Assembly (NCBI GenBank): GCA_902571425.1
Contig: CACGBZ010000002.1
Location: forward strand, 141,380 to 205,379
Reading direction: 5' to 3'
DNA: 64,000 nucleotides
From: an uncultured Pelagibacteraceae bacterium
Lineage (GTDB): Bacteria > Pseudomonadota > Alphaproteobacteria > Pelagibacterales > Pelagibacteraceae
Shown here: piece after piece, positions 20,118 through 29,284 of the stretch
Layout of the letters: each line of letters opens with the position of its first letter
Numbering within the stretch: the first letter of the stretch is position 1
Made by a program: the position numbers and the translations under genes
The notes under the pieces: model-generated
The model's input: the letters and a program-made list of their open reading frames with translations, nothing else
The model's database searches: none
What the model was told of the DNA's origin: nothing

Positions 20118-20153
20118 TTGATTTTTAAAGACTCACTGTGTAGATACTCCGCA
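20118..20153 (+). promoter_or_regulatory. candidate sigma70 promoter giving a leaderless rpoZ transcript
   Basis: TTGATT-N17-TAGATA-N6-ATG. Confidence 0.5.
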
Positions 20154-20689
20154 TGGCTAGAGTTACTGTAGAAGACTGTATAGATAAAGTAGAGAGTCCT
20201 TACGAATTAGTACTTGTTGCTAAAGAAAGAGCTACTCAACTTAATGCAGGAATAGAACCAACAATTGATAGAGATAACGATAAAAATACAGTTATTTCAT
20301 TAAGAGAAATTGCCGAAGAAAAAATTAAAGTTTCTGATTTAACTGATAGCGCTGTTTACAAACTTAGAAAACATGTTGAGCAAGTTGACGATACTGCTGA
20401 GGATGATGAAGAAATAGGTGATGATTTTGAAAATCTATATAAAGGTGAAATATCAAAAAGTGGTACCCCAATTTTACCATCTAAAAGAGCAAGAAAAACT
20501 CCAGAAAAAATTCAAGTAACAAAAGAAGATTTGGCTGAGCTATCTGAAACAGCTACAGCAGAAGTTGATAATTCAGTAGGAGAAGAAACGATGAATGAGC
20601 AAGGAGAAGTTTCTTTAGATGAAGTTTCAGAATCAGAAAATCAAGAAGCAGACGTATCTTCTGATGACACTGAAGCTTCAAACTCATAA
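20153..20689 (+). CDS. rpoZ: DNA-directed RNA polymerase subunit omega with acidic C-terminal extension
   Basis: MARVTVEDCIDKVESPYELVLVAKERATQL N-terminus. Confidence 0.92.
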   Translation: MARVTVEDCIDKVESPYELVLVAKERATQLNAGIEPTIDRDNDKNTVISLREIAEEKIKVSDLTDSAVYKLRKHVEQVDDTAEDDEEIGDDFENLYKGEISKSGTPILPSKRARKTPEKIQVTKEDLAELSETATAEVDNSVGEETMNEQGEVSLDEVSESENQEADVSSDDTEASNS

Positions 20690-20711
20690 AAAAATAATAT
20701 AAAGTTATACC

Positions 20712-21704
20712 ATGAATAGGAAAGTATCAGTTGCTCCTATGATGGATTGCACAGATCGTCATGAACGATTTTTTCTTAGACTAATATCTAAAAACACCCT
20801 TCTTTATACAGAAATGGTGGTCGATGAAGCTATAAATAGAGGAGATAAAAAAAAGTTATTAGAATTTAATATTAATGAGAAACCTGTAGCACTTCAATTA
20901 GGAGGGTCTTCACCAAAACTTTTAGCTGAAGCCACTAAAATAGGTGAAGATTTTGGTTATGATGAAATCAATCTAAACTTAGGGTGCCCTAGTAAAAAAG
21001 TTGAAAAAAATAGATTTGGTGCTTGTTTAATGAAAGAGCCAAATTTAGTGGCAGATTGTTTAAGTAAAATGCAATCAGTTACAAAACTACCAGTAACTAT
21101 AAAAACAAGAATTGGTTACGATGATGTAGAAGATTATGAAAATTTACATAGTTTTATTTCTACTCTTAAATCAACAGGGGTTAAAACTTTTATCATTCAT
21201 GCAAGAAAAGCAATGTTAGGTAAATTTACACCTAAGCAAAATTTAAATATTCCTCCTTTAAAATACGAATATGTTTATAAATTAAAAAAAGATTTTCAAA
21301 ATGAAGAGATTATTATAAATGGAGGAATAACCTCGGTAGATGAAATAAAACCTCATTTAGAAAAAACTGATGGTGTGATGATTGGAAGAGCTGCGTATCA
21401 TACTCCTTATTTATTAGCAGATGTTGAAAGAGAAATATTTAACAATGATGATGTTCCAAGCAGACAAGATGTAATTGAACAACTTATTCCTTATGTTAAA
21501 GAAGAATTAAAAAAAGGAACAAGATTAAATCAAATCATGAGACATACTCTTGGCCTATTTCATGGTCAAACAGGTGCAAGTTATTGGAAAAGATATTTAA
21601 GTGAAAATATGTGTGTAAGAGATGCTGATGTAAAAAAAATTGATCACATTATGGATAAAATTAAATACAATAATGTAGATACTAGAGTAGGGCATTCTGC
21701 TTAA
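20712..21704 (+). CDS. dusA: tRNA-dihydrouridine synthase A
   Basis: VAPMMDCTDRHERFFLRLI, LNLGCPSKKVEKNRFGACLM, NGGITSVDE. Confidence 0.95.
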   Translation: MNRKVSVAPMMDCTDRHERFFLRLISKNTLLYTEMVVDEAINRGDKKKLLEFNINEKPVALQLGGSSPKLLAEATKIGEDFGYDEINLNLGCPSKKVEKNRFGACLMKEPNLVADCLSKMQSVTKLPVTIKTRIGYDDVEDYENLHSFISTLKSTGVKTFIIHARKAMLGKFTPKQNLNIPPLKYEYVYKLKKDFQNEEIIINGGITSVDEIKPHLEKTDGVMIGRAAYHTPYLLADVEREIFNNDDVPSRQDVIEQLIPYVKEELKKGTRLNQIMRHTLGLFHGQTGASYWKRYLSENMCVRDADVKKIDHIMDKIKYNNVDTRVGHSA

Positions 21705-21744
21705 TTCAATTATATCAAACGAATACAGTTATATTATTTTATTA

Positions 21745-22530
21745 ATGGCTTTAACGGCAATACCAGTTGGCTTTGTTGCTGGATTATTTGGTATTGGTGG
21801 GGGACTAATAACCGTTCCATTCTTATATTATATATTTGGCCAATTGGGGATTGATCAACAATATATTATGCATTTAGCTGTAGGAACTTCTTTTGCAATT
21901 ATAATTCCAACATCAACCGTATCAGTTCTAACACATCACAAATTTAATGCTGTAGACTTTAATATTGTAAAAAATTATGGAATATTTGTTATTACAGGCG
22001 TTGTAATTGGAACTATTTTTGCAGCAACCTTAAAAACAAAATCTCTAGTTTTGTTTTTTTCAATTGTAATATTATTTTTAGGTATTTATTTACTTTTAAT
22101 AAAAGAAAGAGAGCAAAATATTGTTTCTGAAATGAAACTATATTTAAAATTTATACTTGGAGTTATTGTAGGCTTTATTTCAGCAATTATGGGAATTGGT
22201 GGAGCCGTTATGAATGTCCCAATTTTCAAATACTTCGGCTATTCAATTAATAAAGCAATTGGCAGTGCAGCAGCAATTGGTTTTTTAATTGCTCTATTCG
22301 GAGCCATTGGTTTTCTAATTTCAGGAAGTTATTTAAAAACTAATTTACCACTAAGCATTGGTTTTCTAAATATTCCTGCTTTTTTAATCTTTATTCCTAT
22401 CACCACTTTCATGGCAAGGCTTGGTGCCAGAACTGTTCATAAAATAGATAAAAACAAGATTAGTAAAATTTTTGGACTTTTTTTACTTCTGGTTGCTGCT
22501 AAGTTTTTGTTTGAATATATGAAATTGTAA
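21745..22530 (+). CDS. TauE/SafE family membrane protein
   Basis: GFVAGLFGIGGGLITVPFL and repeat VGFISAIMGIGGAVMNVPIF. Confidence 0.9.
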   Translation: MALTAIPVGFVAGLFGIGGGLITVPFLYYIFGQLGIDQQYIMHLAVGTSFAIIIPTSTVSVLTHHKFNAVDFNIVKNYGIFVITGVVIGTIFAATLKTKSLVLFFSIVILFLGIYLLLIKEREQNIVSEMKLYLKFILGVIVGFISAIMGIGGAVMNVPIFKYFGYSINKAIGSAAAIGFLIALFGAIGFLISGSYLKTNLPLSIGFLNIPAFLIFIPITTFMARLGARTVHKIDKNKISKIFGLFLLLVAAKFLFEYMKL

Positions 22531-22534
22531 ATAA

Positions 22535-22936
22535 ATGACCTTTAAAATTAACAAAAAGTTTTATAATTCTTCATACCATATTACAGACTTAAAATTATGT
22601 TCGCTAAGACTTCATGATAACTTTAGATTCCCATGGGTTATTTTAATTCCTAAAAGAAAAAATATTAAAGACATAAGTGAGCTTAGTTCTAAAGATCAAA
22701 TTTTGCTAATTAAAGAGATAGTTAAAGTTAGTAAATTTATGAAGAAGTTATTTAAAACAAATAAACTTAATGTTGAAAAAATTGGAAATATAGTTCCTCA
22801 GCTACATATACATATTATTGCAAGAAGAAAAAAAGATAAAACTTGGCCTCTTTCAGTTTGGGTTGTTAAAAGCAAAAAATACTCAAAAAAGGATTTAAGT
22901 AATATTTTAGAAAAGTTTAAGAAAGTTCTTAAATAA
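22535..22936 (+). CDS. HIT domain protein
   Basis: VPQLHIHIIARRKKDKTWP histidine triad. Confidence 0.88.
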   Translation: MTFKINKKFYNSSYHITDLKLCSLRLHDNFRFPWVILIPKRKNIKDISELSSKDQILLIKEIVKVSKFMKKLFKTNKLNVEKIGNIVPQLHIHIIARRKKDKTWPLSVWVVKSKKYSKKDLSNILEKFKKVLK

Positions 22937-23096
22937 AAAGAGGTGACTTCAGTCTCCCTCCATCACCTCACGTATCCAAATTAAGTGATTCTTTAAATAT
23001 TTATGAACACTTATTAGTTGAAAATGCACTTTATCAACCGATTTAACCTAAACAATCTTAAGTTGCATCTAGTTTTAAATTAAAACTCAATTTAGC
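22937..23096 (-). ncRNA. candidate structured small RNA (about 160 nt) ending in an intrinsic terminator
   Basis: minus strand: TATAAT at 23102-23107; hairpins AGTTTTA..TAAAACT, GTTGA..TCAAC, AAGTGTTC..GAATCACTT and GAGGTGA..TCACCTC followed by TTTTTATT (22932-22939); no ORF. Confidence 0.5.
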
Positions 23097-23141
23097 CATA
23101 CATTATATTTAAGCTTTTAATTCTAATTGATACTTTAAACT

Positions 23142-24245
23142 ATGGTCTCAATAAAAGATATTAATAAAAATATTAAAAAAAATTTATTTGATCCATTAGA
23201 TAAAACCAAAAATAAATTCTCCTCATTAGTAAACAATATAAAAAAAAACAAAGCTAAAAAAGATCAGGTACTACAAAAAAAATTAGAAAAAGAAAAAAAA
23301 AGAGAAGCAATTTTAGAAAAAAAATTAGCAAAAAAAGCTAAACAAGATGAACTAAAAGAAGAAAGAAAGAAACTTCTTTTTCAAAAAAAATTAATAATTG
23401 AAAATGAAAAGCAAGAAAAGAAGAATGAAGAAAAAAGACAAAAAATAGAAGCTCAAAGAATCAAAATAGAACAGAAAAAAATTAAAGACGAGGAAACAAG
23501 AAAGCTTAGAGAGGAAGCTAGAAAGCTTAAACAAGAAGATCTAAGGCTTAAAATGTTAGAAAGACAAAGAATTAGAGAAGAAAATTTTAAAATTAAAGAA
23601 GAAGAATTAAAAAATAAAGAAATTGAAGCTCAAAAGAGAAGAGATGAAAAAGAAAAAGAAAGACAAGAAAAAATAAGATTAAAAGAAATTGAAAGGAAAA
23701 ATAGACTTGAGGAAGAACAAAGATTAAGAGAGGCAGCTAGGAAGCTGAAATATGAGCAAGAAAAACTTAAAGAACTGGAAGAAAGATTAAGAGATCTAGA
23801 AACTGAAAGACAGCAAGAAATTCAAAGACAAATTTTAAAAGAAGAGGCTGAGCAAAGAGCTAAGGAGGAGGAATTAAAAAATAAAGAAAAAGAACTTAAA
23901 GAAGCTGAACGAGATAGAATAAATAAAGAAAATGAAAGGCGTCAAAGAGAAAGAGAATTGAAAATTGAGGAGGAAAGACAAAAAAGAATTGAAGAAGAGA
24001 ACGAAAGGATCAGATTAGCCGAAGAAGCTCAAAAAGAGAGAATTGAAGAGGAAAATAGGCGAATGAAAGAATGGGAGAAAAAATTTGATGAAGAACAACG
24101 ATTAAAAGAGGAGGAATTAGTTAGAAAGTTTTATAACGATGAAGCTCCTGAACAAGAAAACAATCAGGATGGCGATAATTTAGAAAATAAACCTGATGAG
24201 GATAATATGGGAACTAAAGCTGATGATGATAATTATAAAAATTAA
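23142..24245 (+). CDS. highly charged long coiled-coil protein of unknown function
   Basis: long continuous K/E/R-rich helix, acidic C-terminal tail. Confidence 0.7.
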   Translation: MVSIKDINKNIKKNLFDPLDKTKNKFSSLVNNIKKNKAKKDQVLQKKLEKEKKREAILEKKLAKKAKQDELKEERKKLLFQKKLIIENEKQEKKNEEKRQKIEAQRIKIEQKKIKDEETRKLREEARKLKQEDLRLKMLERQRIREENFKIKEEELKNKEIEAQKRRDEKEKERQEKIRLKEIERKNRLEEEQRLREAARKLKYEQEKLKELEERLRDLETERQQEIQRQILKEEAEQRAKEEELKNKEKELKEAERDRINKENERRQRERELKIEEERQKRIEEENERIRLAEEAQKERIEEENRRMKEWEKKFDEEQRLKEEELVRKFYNDEAPEQENNQDGDNLENKPDEDNMGTKADDDNYKN

Positions 24246-24262
24246 GTTTTAGATCAGTAAAA

Positions 24263-24544
24263 TCAAAGATTTTTTTCACAATATAATGAAGCAAATTTTG
24301 TAGCCTCCATAATATCTTTAGGTTTTTGCTTAAATATTTCCTTAATTTCATCATCTGTAAATTTTTCATTAAGTTTTTTTAATGTACACAAGCAATAGGA
24401 TTTTGCTTTTTCAGGACCTATATATTGTTTTGAACTTCCGTAACAGCCAATATAAATTTGTTGTTCAATTTCAGGGCTAAAACTTTGACTTTTTGAGCTT
24501 AAAAATAAAAAAAAAAATAATAAAATATTAAATTTTTTGATCAT
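24263..24544 (-). CDS. small secreted protein, unknown function
   Basis: start re-assigned to ATG at 24544 (MIKKFNILLFFFLFLSSKSQSFS signal peptide); conserved-looking Cys pattern IGCYG..YCLC..YCEK. Confidence 0.6.
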   Translation of the reverse strand: MIKKFNILLFFFLFLSSKSQSFSPEIEQQIYIGCYGSSKQYIGPEKAKSYCLCTLKKLNEKFTDDEIKEIFKQKPKDIMEATKFASLYCEKNL

Positions 24545-26030
24545 ACTCACCGATTTTTCCAGTTTCCTGAAGCAATCTATCAATAAAATCGAATATTTTT
24601 TTCTTTCGTTCATCTGATGTTGGGCTTTCAGTTACTATTACTAAGGATGGCTTGTTTGATGATGCTCTTATCAGTCCCCAAGAACCATCTTCAAATGAAA
24701 ACCTAACTCCATTAACAGTTAAAATATCATTAATGACTTGGCCATCTATTTCAGTTTTGTTGTCTTGCAAATTTTTAATTTGTTTAACGAGTTCTTCAAC
24801 AACAATATATTTTTCTTCATCTTTGCAAAAAGGAGCCATTGTTGGTGTTTGAAATGTGCTAGGTAATTCACTAATAATTTCACTCATTTTTTTATTTTGA
24901 GCATCTAATAAGTGACATACTTGAATTGCTGAATTGATACCATCATCATAACCAAAACCCAATGGCTGGTTGAAGAAAAAATGGCCACTTTTTTCAAATC
25001 CAGCTAAAGCTTTTTCAGTGTTTACTTTCCTCTTGATGTGAGAATGGCCTGTTTTCCAATAAATTGTTTCACAATTGTTTTCTAATAAGATTTTATCTTT
25101 TGAATATAAACCTGTTGATTTTACATCTACTACAAACTTTGAATTTTTATGTTTGTTTGATAAATTTCTAGCTATCAAGAGACCTATCTTATCTGAAAAT
25201 ATTTCATTACCATTATCGTCAATAACACCGACCCTGTCTCCATCACCATCAAATCCGAACCCTATATCAGCATTGTTTTCTTTTACTACTTTTGCTATTT
25301 CATGAAGCATTTCTAGATCTTCTGGATTTGGATTGTATTTAGGAAAATCCCAGTCTAGGTTACAATCTAACTCTATTACCTCACATCCAATACCTCTTAG
25401 AATATCTGGGGCAAAAATACCCGCCGTTCCATTACCACAAGCAACCACAGCTTTAATTTTTTTTTTAATTTTATTCTTTTTAGTTAAGTCATCCTTATAA
25501 ATTTTATCAAAATCTTTTATTTGTTTTTCGTTACCTTCACCTTTAATAAATTTTTCATTTAAGGTGATTTCTTTCAATTCTTTCATTTCCTCAGGTGCGT
25601 GAGTTAATCCTTTTCTGATTCCCATTTTGACACCAGTCCAACCATTTTCATTATGACTTGCCGTAACCATAGCAACTGCATCGGCATCTAAATTAAATTG
25701 TGCAAAGTAAACCATTGGAGATAATGACAAACCAATATCCTCAATATTGCATCCTGTAGACAATAATCCTTTTTTAAGAGCTGTTTTTATTTCCTCACTA
25801 TATGAACGATAATCATGACCTACTATGATTCTTGGATTTTCTTTTTTAGTATGAGTTTTTATTTGTGTTCCTAGTCCTTTACCAAGATTCTCTATTCCAG
25901 CTGAATTTATGTCTTTTTCATACAACCAACGAGCGTCATATTCTCTAAAACCATAGGGATCTATTTTTATATTTTGATTCATTAAGTATTTAATTAGCCT
26001 TTTTATGTTAATTTCTTTAAAAAAATTCAA
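24528..26030 (-). CDS. phosphomannomutase/phosphoglucomutase
   Basis: TASHNENGWTGVKMG, FGFDGDGDRVGVID, FEKSGHFFF. Confidence 0.93.
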   Translation of the reverse strand: MNFFKEINIKRLIKYLMNQNIKIDPYGFREYDARWLYEKDINSAGIENLGKGLGTQIKTHTKKENPRIIVGHDYRSYSEEIKTALKKGLLSTGCNIEDIGLSLSPMVYFAQFNLDADAVAMVTASHNENGWTGVKMGIRKGLTHAPEEMKELKEITLNEKFIKGEGNEKQIKDFDKIYKDDLTKKNKIKKKIKAVVACGNGTAGIFAPDILRGIGCEVIELDCNLDWDFPKYNPNPEDLEMLHEIAKVVKENNADIGFGFDGDGDRVGVIDDNGNEIFSDKIGLLIARNLSNKHKNSKFVVDVKSTGLYSKDKILLENNCETIYWKTGHSHIKRKVNTEKALAGFEKSGHFFFNQPLGFGYDDGINSAIQVCHLLDAQNKKMSEIISELPSTFQTPTMAPFCKDEEKYIVVEELVKQIKNLQDNKTEIDGQVINDILTVNGVRFSFEDGSWGLIRASSNKPSLVIVTESPTSDERKKKIFDFIDRLLQETGKIGEYDQKI

Positions 26031-26081
26031 TTTTTTTATTGAATATTATATTGTCGCGTTCTATAAATGTTCTGTTGTTAA

Positions 26082-26128
26082 AATGTTTATATAGTGTATT
26101 TACAACAAACGCCTACAACATATAGTTG
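26082..26128 (+). promoter_or_regulatory. tandem NrdR-box-like operators upstream of nrdAB
   Basis: AATGTTTATATAGTGT (26082) and CTACAACATATAGTTG (26113), starts 31 bp apart; both contain ATATAGT. Confidence 0.55.
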
Positions 26129-26162
26129 TTTTCGTACTAATAACAAAATATATTAAACTTTT

Positions 26163-28103
26163 ATGAATAAGATTCTTTCTCAAGCACTCAAAAAAGCTGT
26201 CTCTGAATATAGCCCACAAGTTAAGGAAGTTTCTAAGATAAATAAGCCTGATCTTTTCTCATTAAATAATGAAACAGAACTATTTCAAAATGACAAAGGC
26301 ATCATAATTAAAATCGATCGTTCGAAAGATGCGAATCTTACAGACTTTGGTAAAGCAACTTTAAAAGACAGATATTTAGGTTTGAACGAATCTTATCAAG
26401 ATTTATTTGCAAGAGTAGCAAGTACTTATGCAGATGATAATTTACATGCTCAAAGAATTTATAACTACATCAGTAATCTTTGGTTTATGCCAGCTACTCC
26501 AGTATTATCAAACGGTGGTACAAAAAGAGGATTACCAATTTCATGTTTTCTAAATGAAGCATCTGATAGCTTAGGAGGCATTCTTGATTTATGGAGCGAG
26601 AATGTTTGGTTAGCAGCAAAGGGTGGAGGAATTGGAAGTTACTGGGGTAACTTAAGATCTATTGGTGAAAAAATAGGAAGAGTTGGAAAAACTTCTGGAA
26701 TAATTCCTTTTATAAAAGTTATGGACTCTTTAACAATGGCTATAAGTCAAGGATCACTAAGAAGAGGTTCTGCAGCATGTTATCTTCCAATAGATCACCC
26801 TGAGATAGAAGAGTTTATTGAAATGAGAAGACCAACAGGTGGTGATCCAAATAGAAAAGCATTAAATTTACATCATGGAGTTTTAGTATCTGATGCATTT
26901 ATGAGAGCAGTAGAAACTGATGAGCAGTGGGCATTGAAAAGTCCAGCAGATGGTAGCATTCAACAAACCATTTCTGCAAGAAATTTATGGATAAGATTAT
27001 TAACCGCAAGAATTGAAACTGGTGAACCGTATATCATTTATATTGATACTGTTAATAGACAAATTCCACAGCATCACAAGTTAGCAAACCTTACAGTTAA
27101 AACTTCCAACTTATGTAGCGAAATAACTTTACCAACAGGAATTGATAAAGACGGAAGAGATAGAACAGCAGTATGTTGTTTGTCTTCGTTAAATTTAGAA
27201 AAATATGATGAGTGGAAAGATGATCCAGACATGATTAATGATGTTATGAGATTTTTAGATAACGTTTTATCTGATTTTATTAATAAAGCACCAGATCAAT
27301 TTAAAGATGCGAAATATTCAGCTGAAAGAGAAAGAAGTGTTGGATTAGGCGTAATGGGCTTTCACTCATTTTTACAAAAAAATAGAATTCCACTTGAATC
27401 AGTAATGGCAAAGTCATGGAATAAAAAAATATTTAAAAATATTGATGAAAAAGTTAATCAAGCATCTAAAGATTTGGCCGAGGAAAGAGGTGCCTGTCCA
27501 GATGCTGCTGAGTATGGTTATAAGGAAAGATTTTCAAACAAAACAGCTATAGCTCCAACAGCTTCTATTTCAATTATTTGTGGTGGAGCATCTCCAGGAG
27601 TTGAACCAATTGCAGCAAATAGTTACACACACAAAACCCTATCAGGTTCTTTTAATGTCAGAAATAGATATCTAGAAGAAATATTACAAAGTCATGGTAA
27701 AAATGATGATGAAACATGGTCTACCATTACTACAAATCAAGGATCTGTAAGTCATTTAGATTTCTTAACTGATTTAGAAAAAGATGTATTTAAAACAGCA
27801 TTTGAGCTTAACCAAAATTGGATAATTGAATTAAGTGGTGATAGAACTCCTTATATTTCACAAGCGCAATCAGTAAATTTGTTTTTACCAGCAGATGTTC
27901 ATAAAAAAGAATTACACAAAATTCATTTTGATGCATGGAAGAAAGGCTTAAAAAGCCTTTATTATTGTAGGTCAAAATCAATTCAGAGAGCTGAAAATAT
28001 CAATGATGCTAAATCAACTGATATTACGGCAAATGTTTATAAATCTAAAAATCAACAATCTAACGAACAGCAAGAGTACGAGGAGTGTTTATCATGTCAG
28101 TAG
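26163..28103 (+). CDS. nrdA: ribonucleoside-diphosphate reductase, alpha subunit (class I)
   Basis: NLCSEITLP, AVCCLSSLNL, PTASISIICGGASPGVEP; C-terminal CLSC pair. Confidence 0.95.
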   Translation: MNKILSQALKKAVSEYSPQVKEVSKINKPDLFSLNNETELFQNDKGIIIKIDRSKDANLTDFGKATLKDRYLGLNESYQDLFARVASTYADDNLHAQRIYNYISNLWFMPATPVLSNGGTKRGLPISCFLNEASDSLGGILDLWSENVWLAAKGGGIGSYWGNLRSIGEKIGRVGKTSGIIPFIKVMDSLTMAISQGSLRRGSAACYLPIDHPEIEEFIEMRRPTGGDPNRKALNLHHGVLVSDAFMRAVETDEQWALKSPADGSIQQTISARNLWIRLLTARIETGEPYIIYIDTVNRQIPQHHKLANLTVKTSNLCSEITLPTGIDKDGRDRTAVCCLSSLNLEKYDEWKDDPDMINDVMRFLDNVLSDFINKAPDQFKDAKYSAERERSVGLGVMGFHSFLQKNRIPLESVMAKSWNKKIFKNIDEKVNQASKDLAEERGACPDAAEYGYKERFSNKTAIAPTASISIICGGASPGVEPIAANSYTHKTLSGSFNVRNRYLEEILQSHGKNDDETWSTITTNQGSVSHLDFLTDLEKDVFKTAFELNQNWIIELSGDRTPYISQAQSVNLFLPADVHKKELHKIHFDAWKKGLKSLYYCRSKSIQRAENINDAKSTDITANVYKSKNQQSNEQQEYEECLSCQ

Positions 28104-29101
28104 CAGAAAAAATTAATAAAGAGATTATTCAACCAAAAAAAATGGGTCTATTAGTAGAAAACCCAGTTTACAAACCTTTTAGATATCCATGGTGTTATGA
28201 TGCATGGTTAACCCAACAAAGAATTCATTGGTTGCCAGAAGAAGTCCCTTTAGGAGATGATGTTAGAGATTGGCAAAAAAATTTATCTCAACCAGAAAAA
28301 AATTTATTAACACAAATTTTTAGGTTTTTTACTCAAGCAGATGTAGAAGTTAATAATTGTTATTTAAGGCATTATACAACTGTATTTAAACCAACAGAGG
28401 TATTAATGATGATGACGGCATTTGCAGCAATGGAAACAGTCCATGTAGCTGCCTATTCTCATCTTTTAGATACTATTGGTATGCCTGAGTCTGAATACTC
28501 AGCTTTCATGAAATATAAAGAGATGAAAGACAAGTACGATTACATGCAGGGTTTTAATGTAAATTCTAAAGAAGATATTGCAAAAACAGTTGCAGTGTTT
28601 AGTGCATTTACAGAAGGGTTACAGTTGTTTGCAAGTTTTGCAATTTTGTTAAATTTTCCAAGACATAATAAAATGAAGGGAATGGGACAGATAGTTACTT
28701 GGTCTGTAAGAGATGAAACACTTCATTGTAATTCTATGATCAGAATTTTTAAGGAGTTTATAAAAGAAAATCCTGAAATCTGGACACCTAAACTTAAAAA
28801 AGAACTTTATGAAGCTTGTAGAGTAATTGTTGAGCATGAAGATGCTTTTATTGATTTAGCTTTTGAAATGGGTCCAATGGAAGGTTTAACTGCTCAAGAA
28901 GTTAAAGATTATATTAGATTCATTGCTAATAGACGACTTATTCAATTAGGATTAGAGCCAATTTATGATGTTCAAAAAAATCCGCTAACTTGGTTAGATA
29001 CTATGCTTAATGCAGTTGAACATATGAATTTCTTTGAAGGTCGTGCAACAGAATATTCTAAGGCATCGACACAAGGTACTTGGGCAGAAGCTTTTAGTTA
29101 A
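28094..29101 (+). CDS. nrdB: ribonucleoside-diphosphate reductase, beta subunit
   Basis: ferritin-like E/H ligands (AMETVHVAAYSHLLD, VRDETLHCNSMI); ATG at 28094 preferred over listed 28085. Confidence 0.94.
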   Translation: MSVAEKINKEIIQPKKMGLLVENPVYKPFRYPWCYDAWLTQQRIHWLPEEVPLGDDVRDWQKNLSQPEKNLLTQIFRFFTQADVEVNNCYLRHYTTVFKPTEVLMMMTAFAAMETVHVAAYSHLLDTIGMPESEYSAFMKYKEMKDKYDYMQGFNVNSKEDIAKTVAVFSAFTEGLQLFASFAILLNFPRHNKMKGMGQIVTWSVRDETLHCNSMIRIFKEFIKENPEIWTPKLKKELYEACRVIVEHEDAFIDLAFEMGPMEGLTAQEVKDYIRFIANRRLIQLGLEPIYDVQKNPLTWLDTMLNAVEHMNFFEGRATEYSKASTQGTWAEAFS

Positions 29102-29109
29102 TATAAACA

Positions 29110-29283
29110 ATGTTAAGAAAATATTTAATAATATTTATTTTCTTATTTAGTTCAGCCTGTAATACAGTTACTGGCACAGTTGAGGGAACTGCATTAGGAG
29201 TGGTTAAAGATGTTAAAACCACATACCACTATTCAACTTGTATTTTTACAAAAGTAACTTGCGGAGATCTAGATCTGGACTGA
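29110..29283 (+). CDS. small (57 aa) putative lipoprotein missed by the ORF cutoff
   Basis: MLRKYLIIFIFLFSSACNTVTGTVEGTALGVVKDVKTTYHYSTCIFTKVTCGDLDLD; lipobox-like FSSAC. Confidence 0.55.
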   Translation: MLRKYLIIFIFLFSSACNTVTGTVEGTALGVVKDVKTTYHYSTCIFTKVTCGDLDLD

Positions 29284-29284
29284 T

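Noticed and set aside
22937-23096. candidate ncRNA as tmRNA, SRP RNA or 6S RNA
   Set aside because: No tmRNA tRNA-like end, no SRP GGAA/apical motif, and no long 6S-type rod with central bubble; left unassigned.
23142-24245. charged coiled-coil ORF as TolA or a phage tail tape measure
   Set aside because: No TM anchor and no phage genes nearby; K/E-rich similarity is compositional only.
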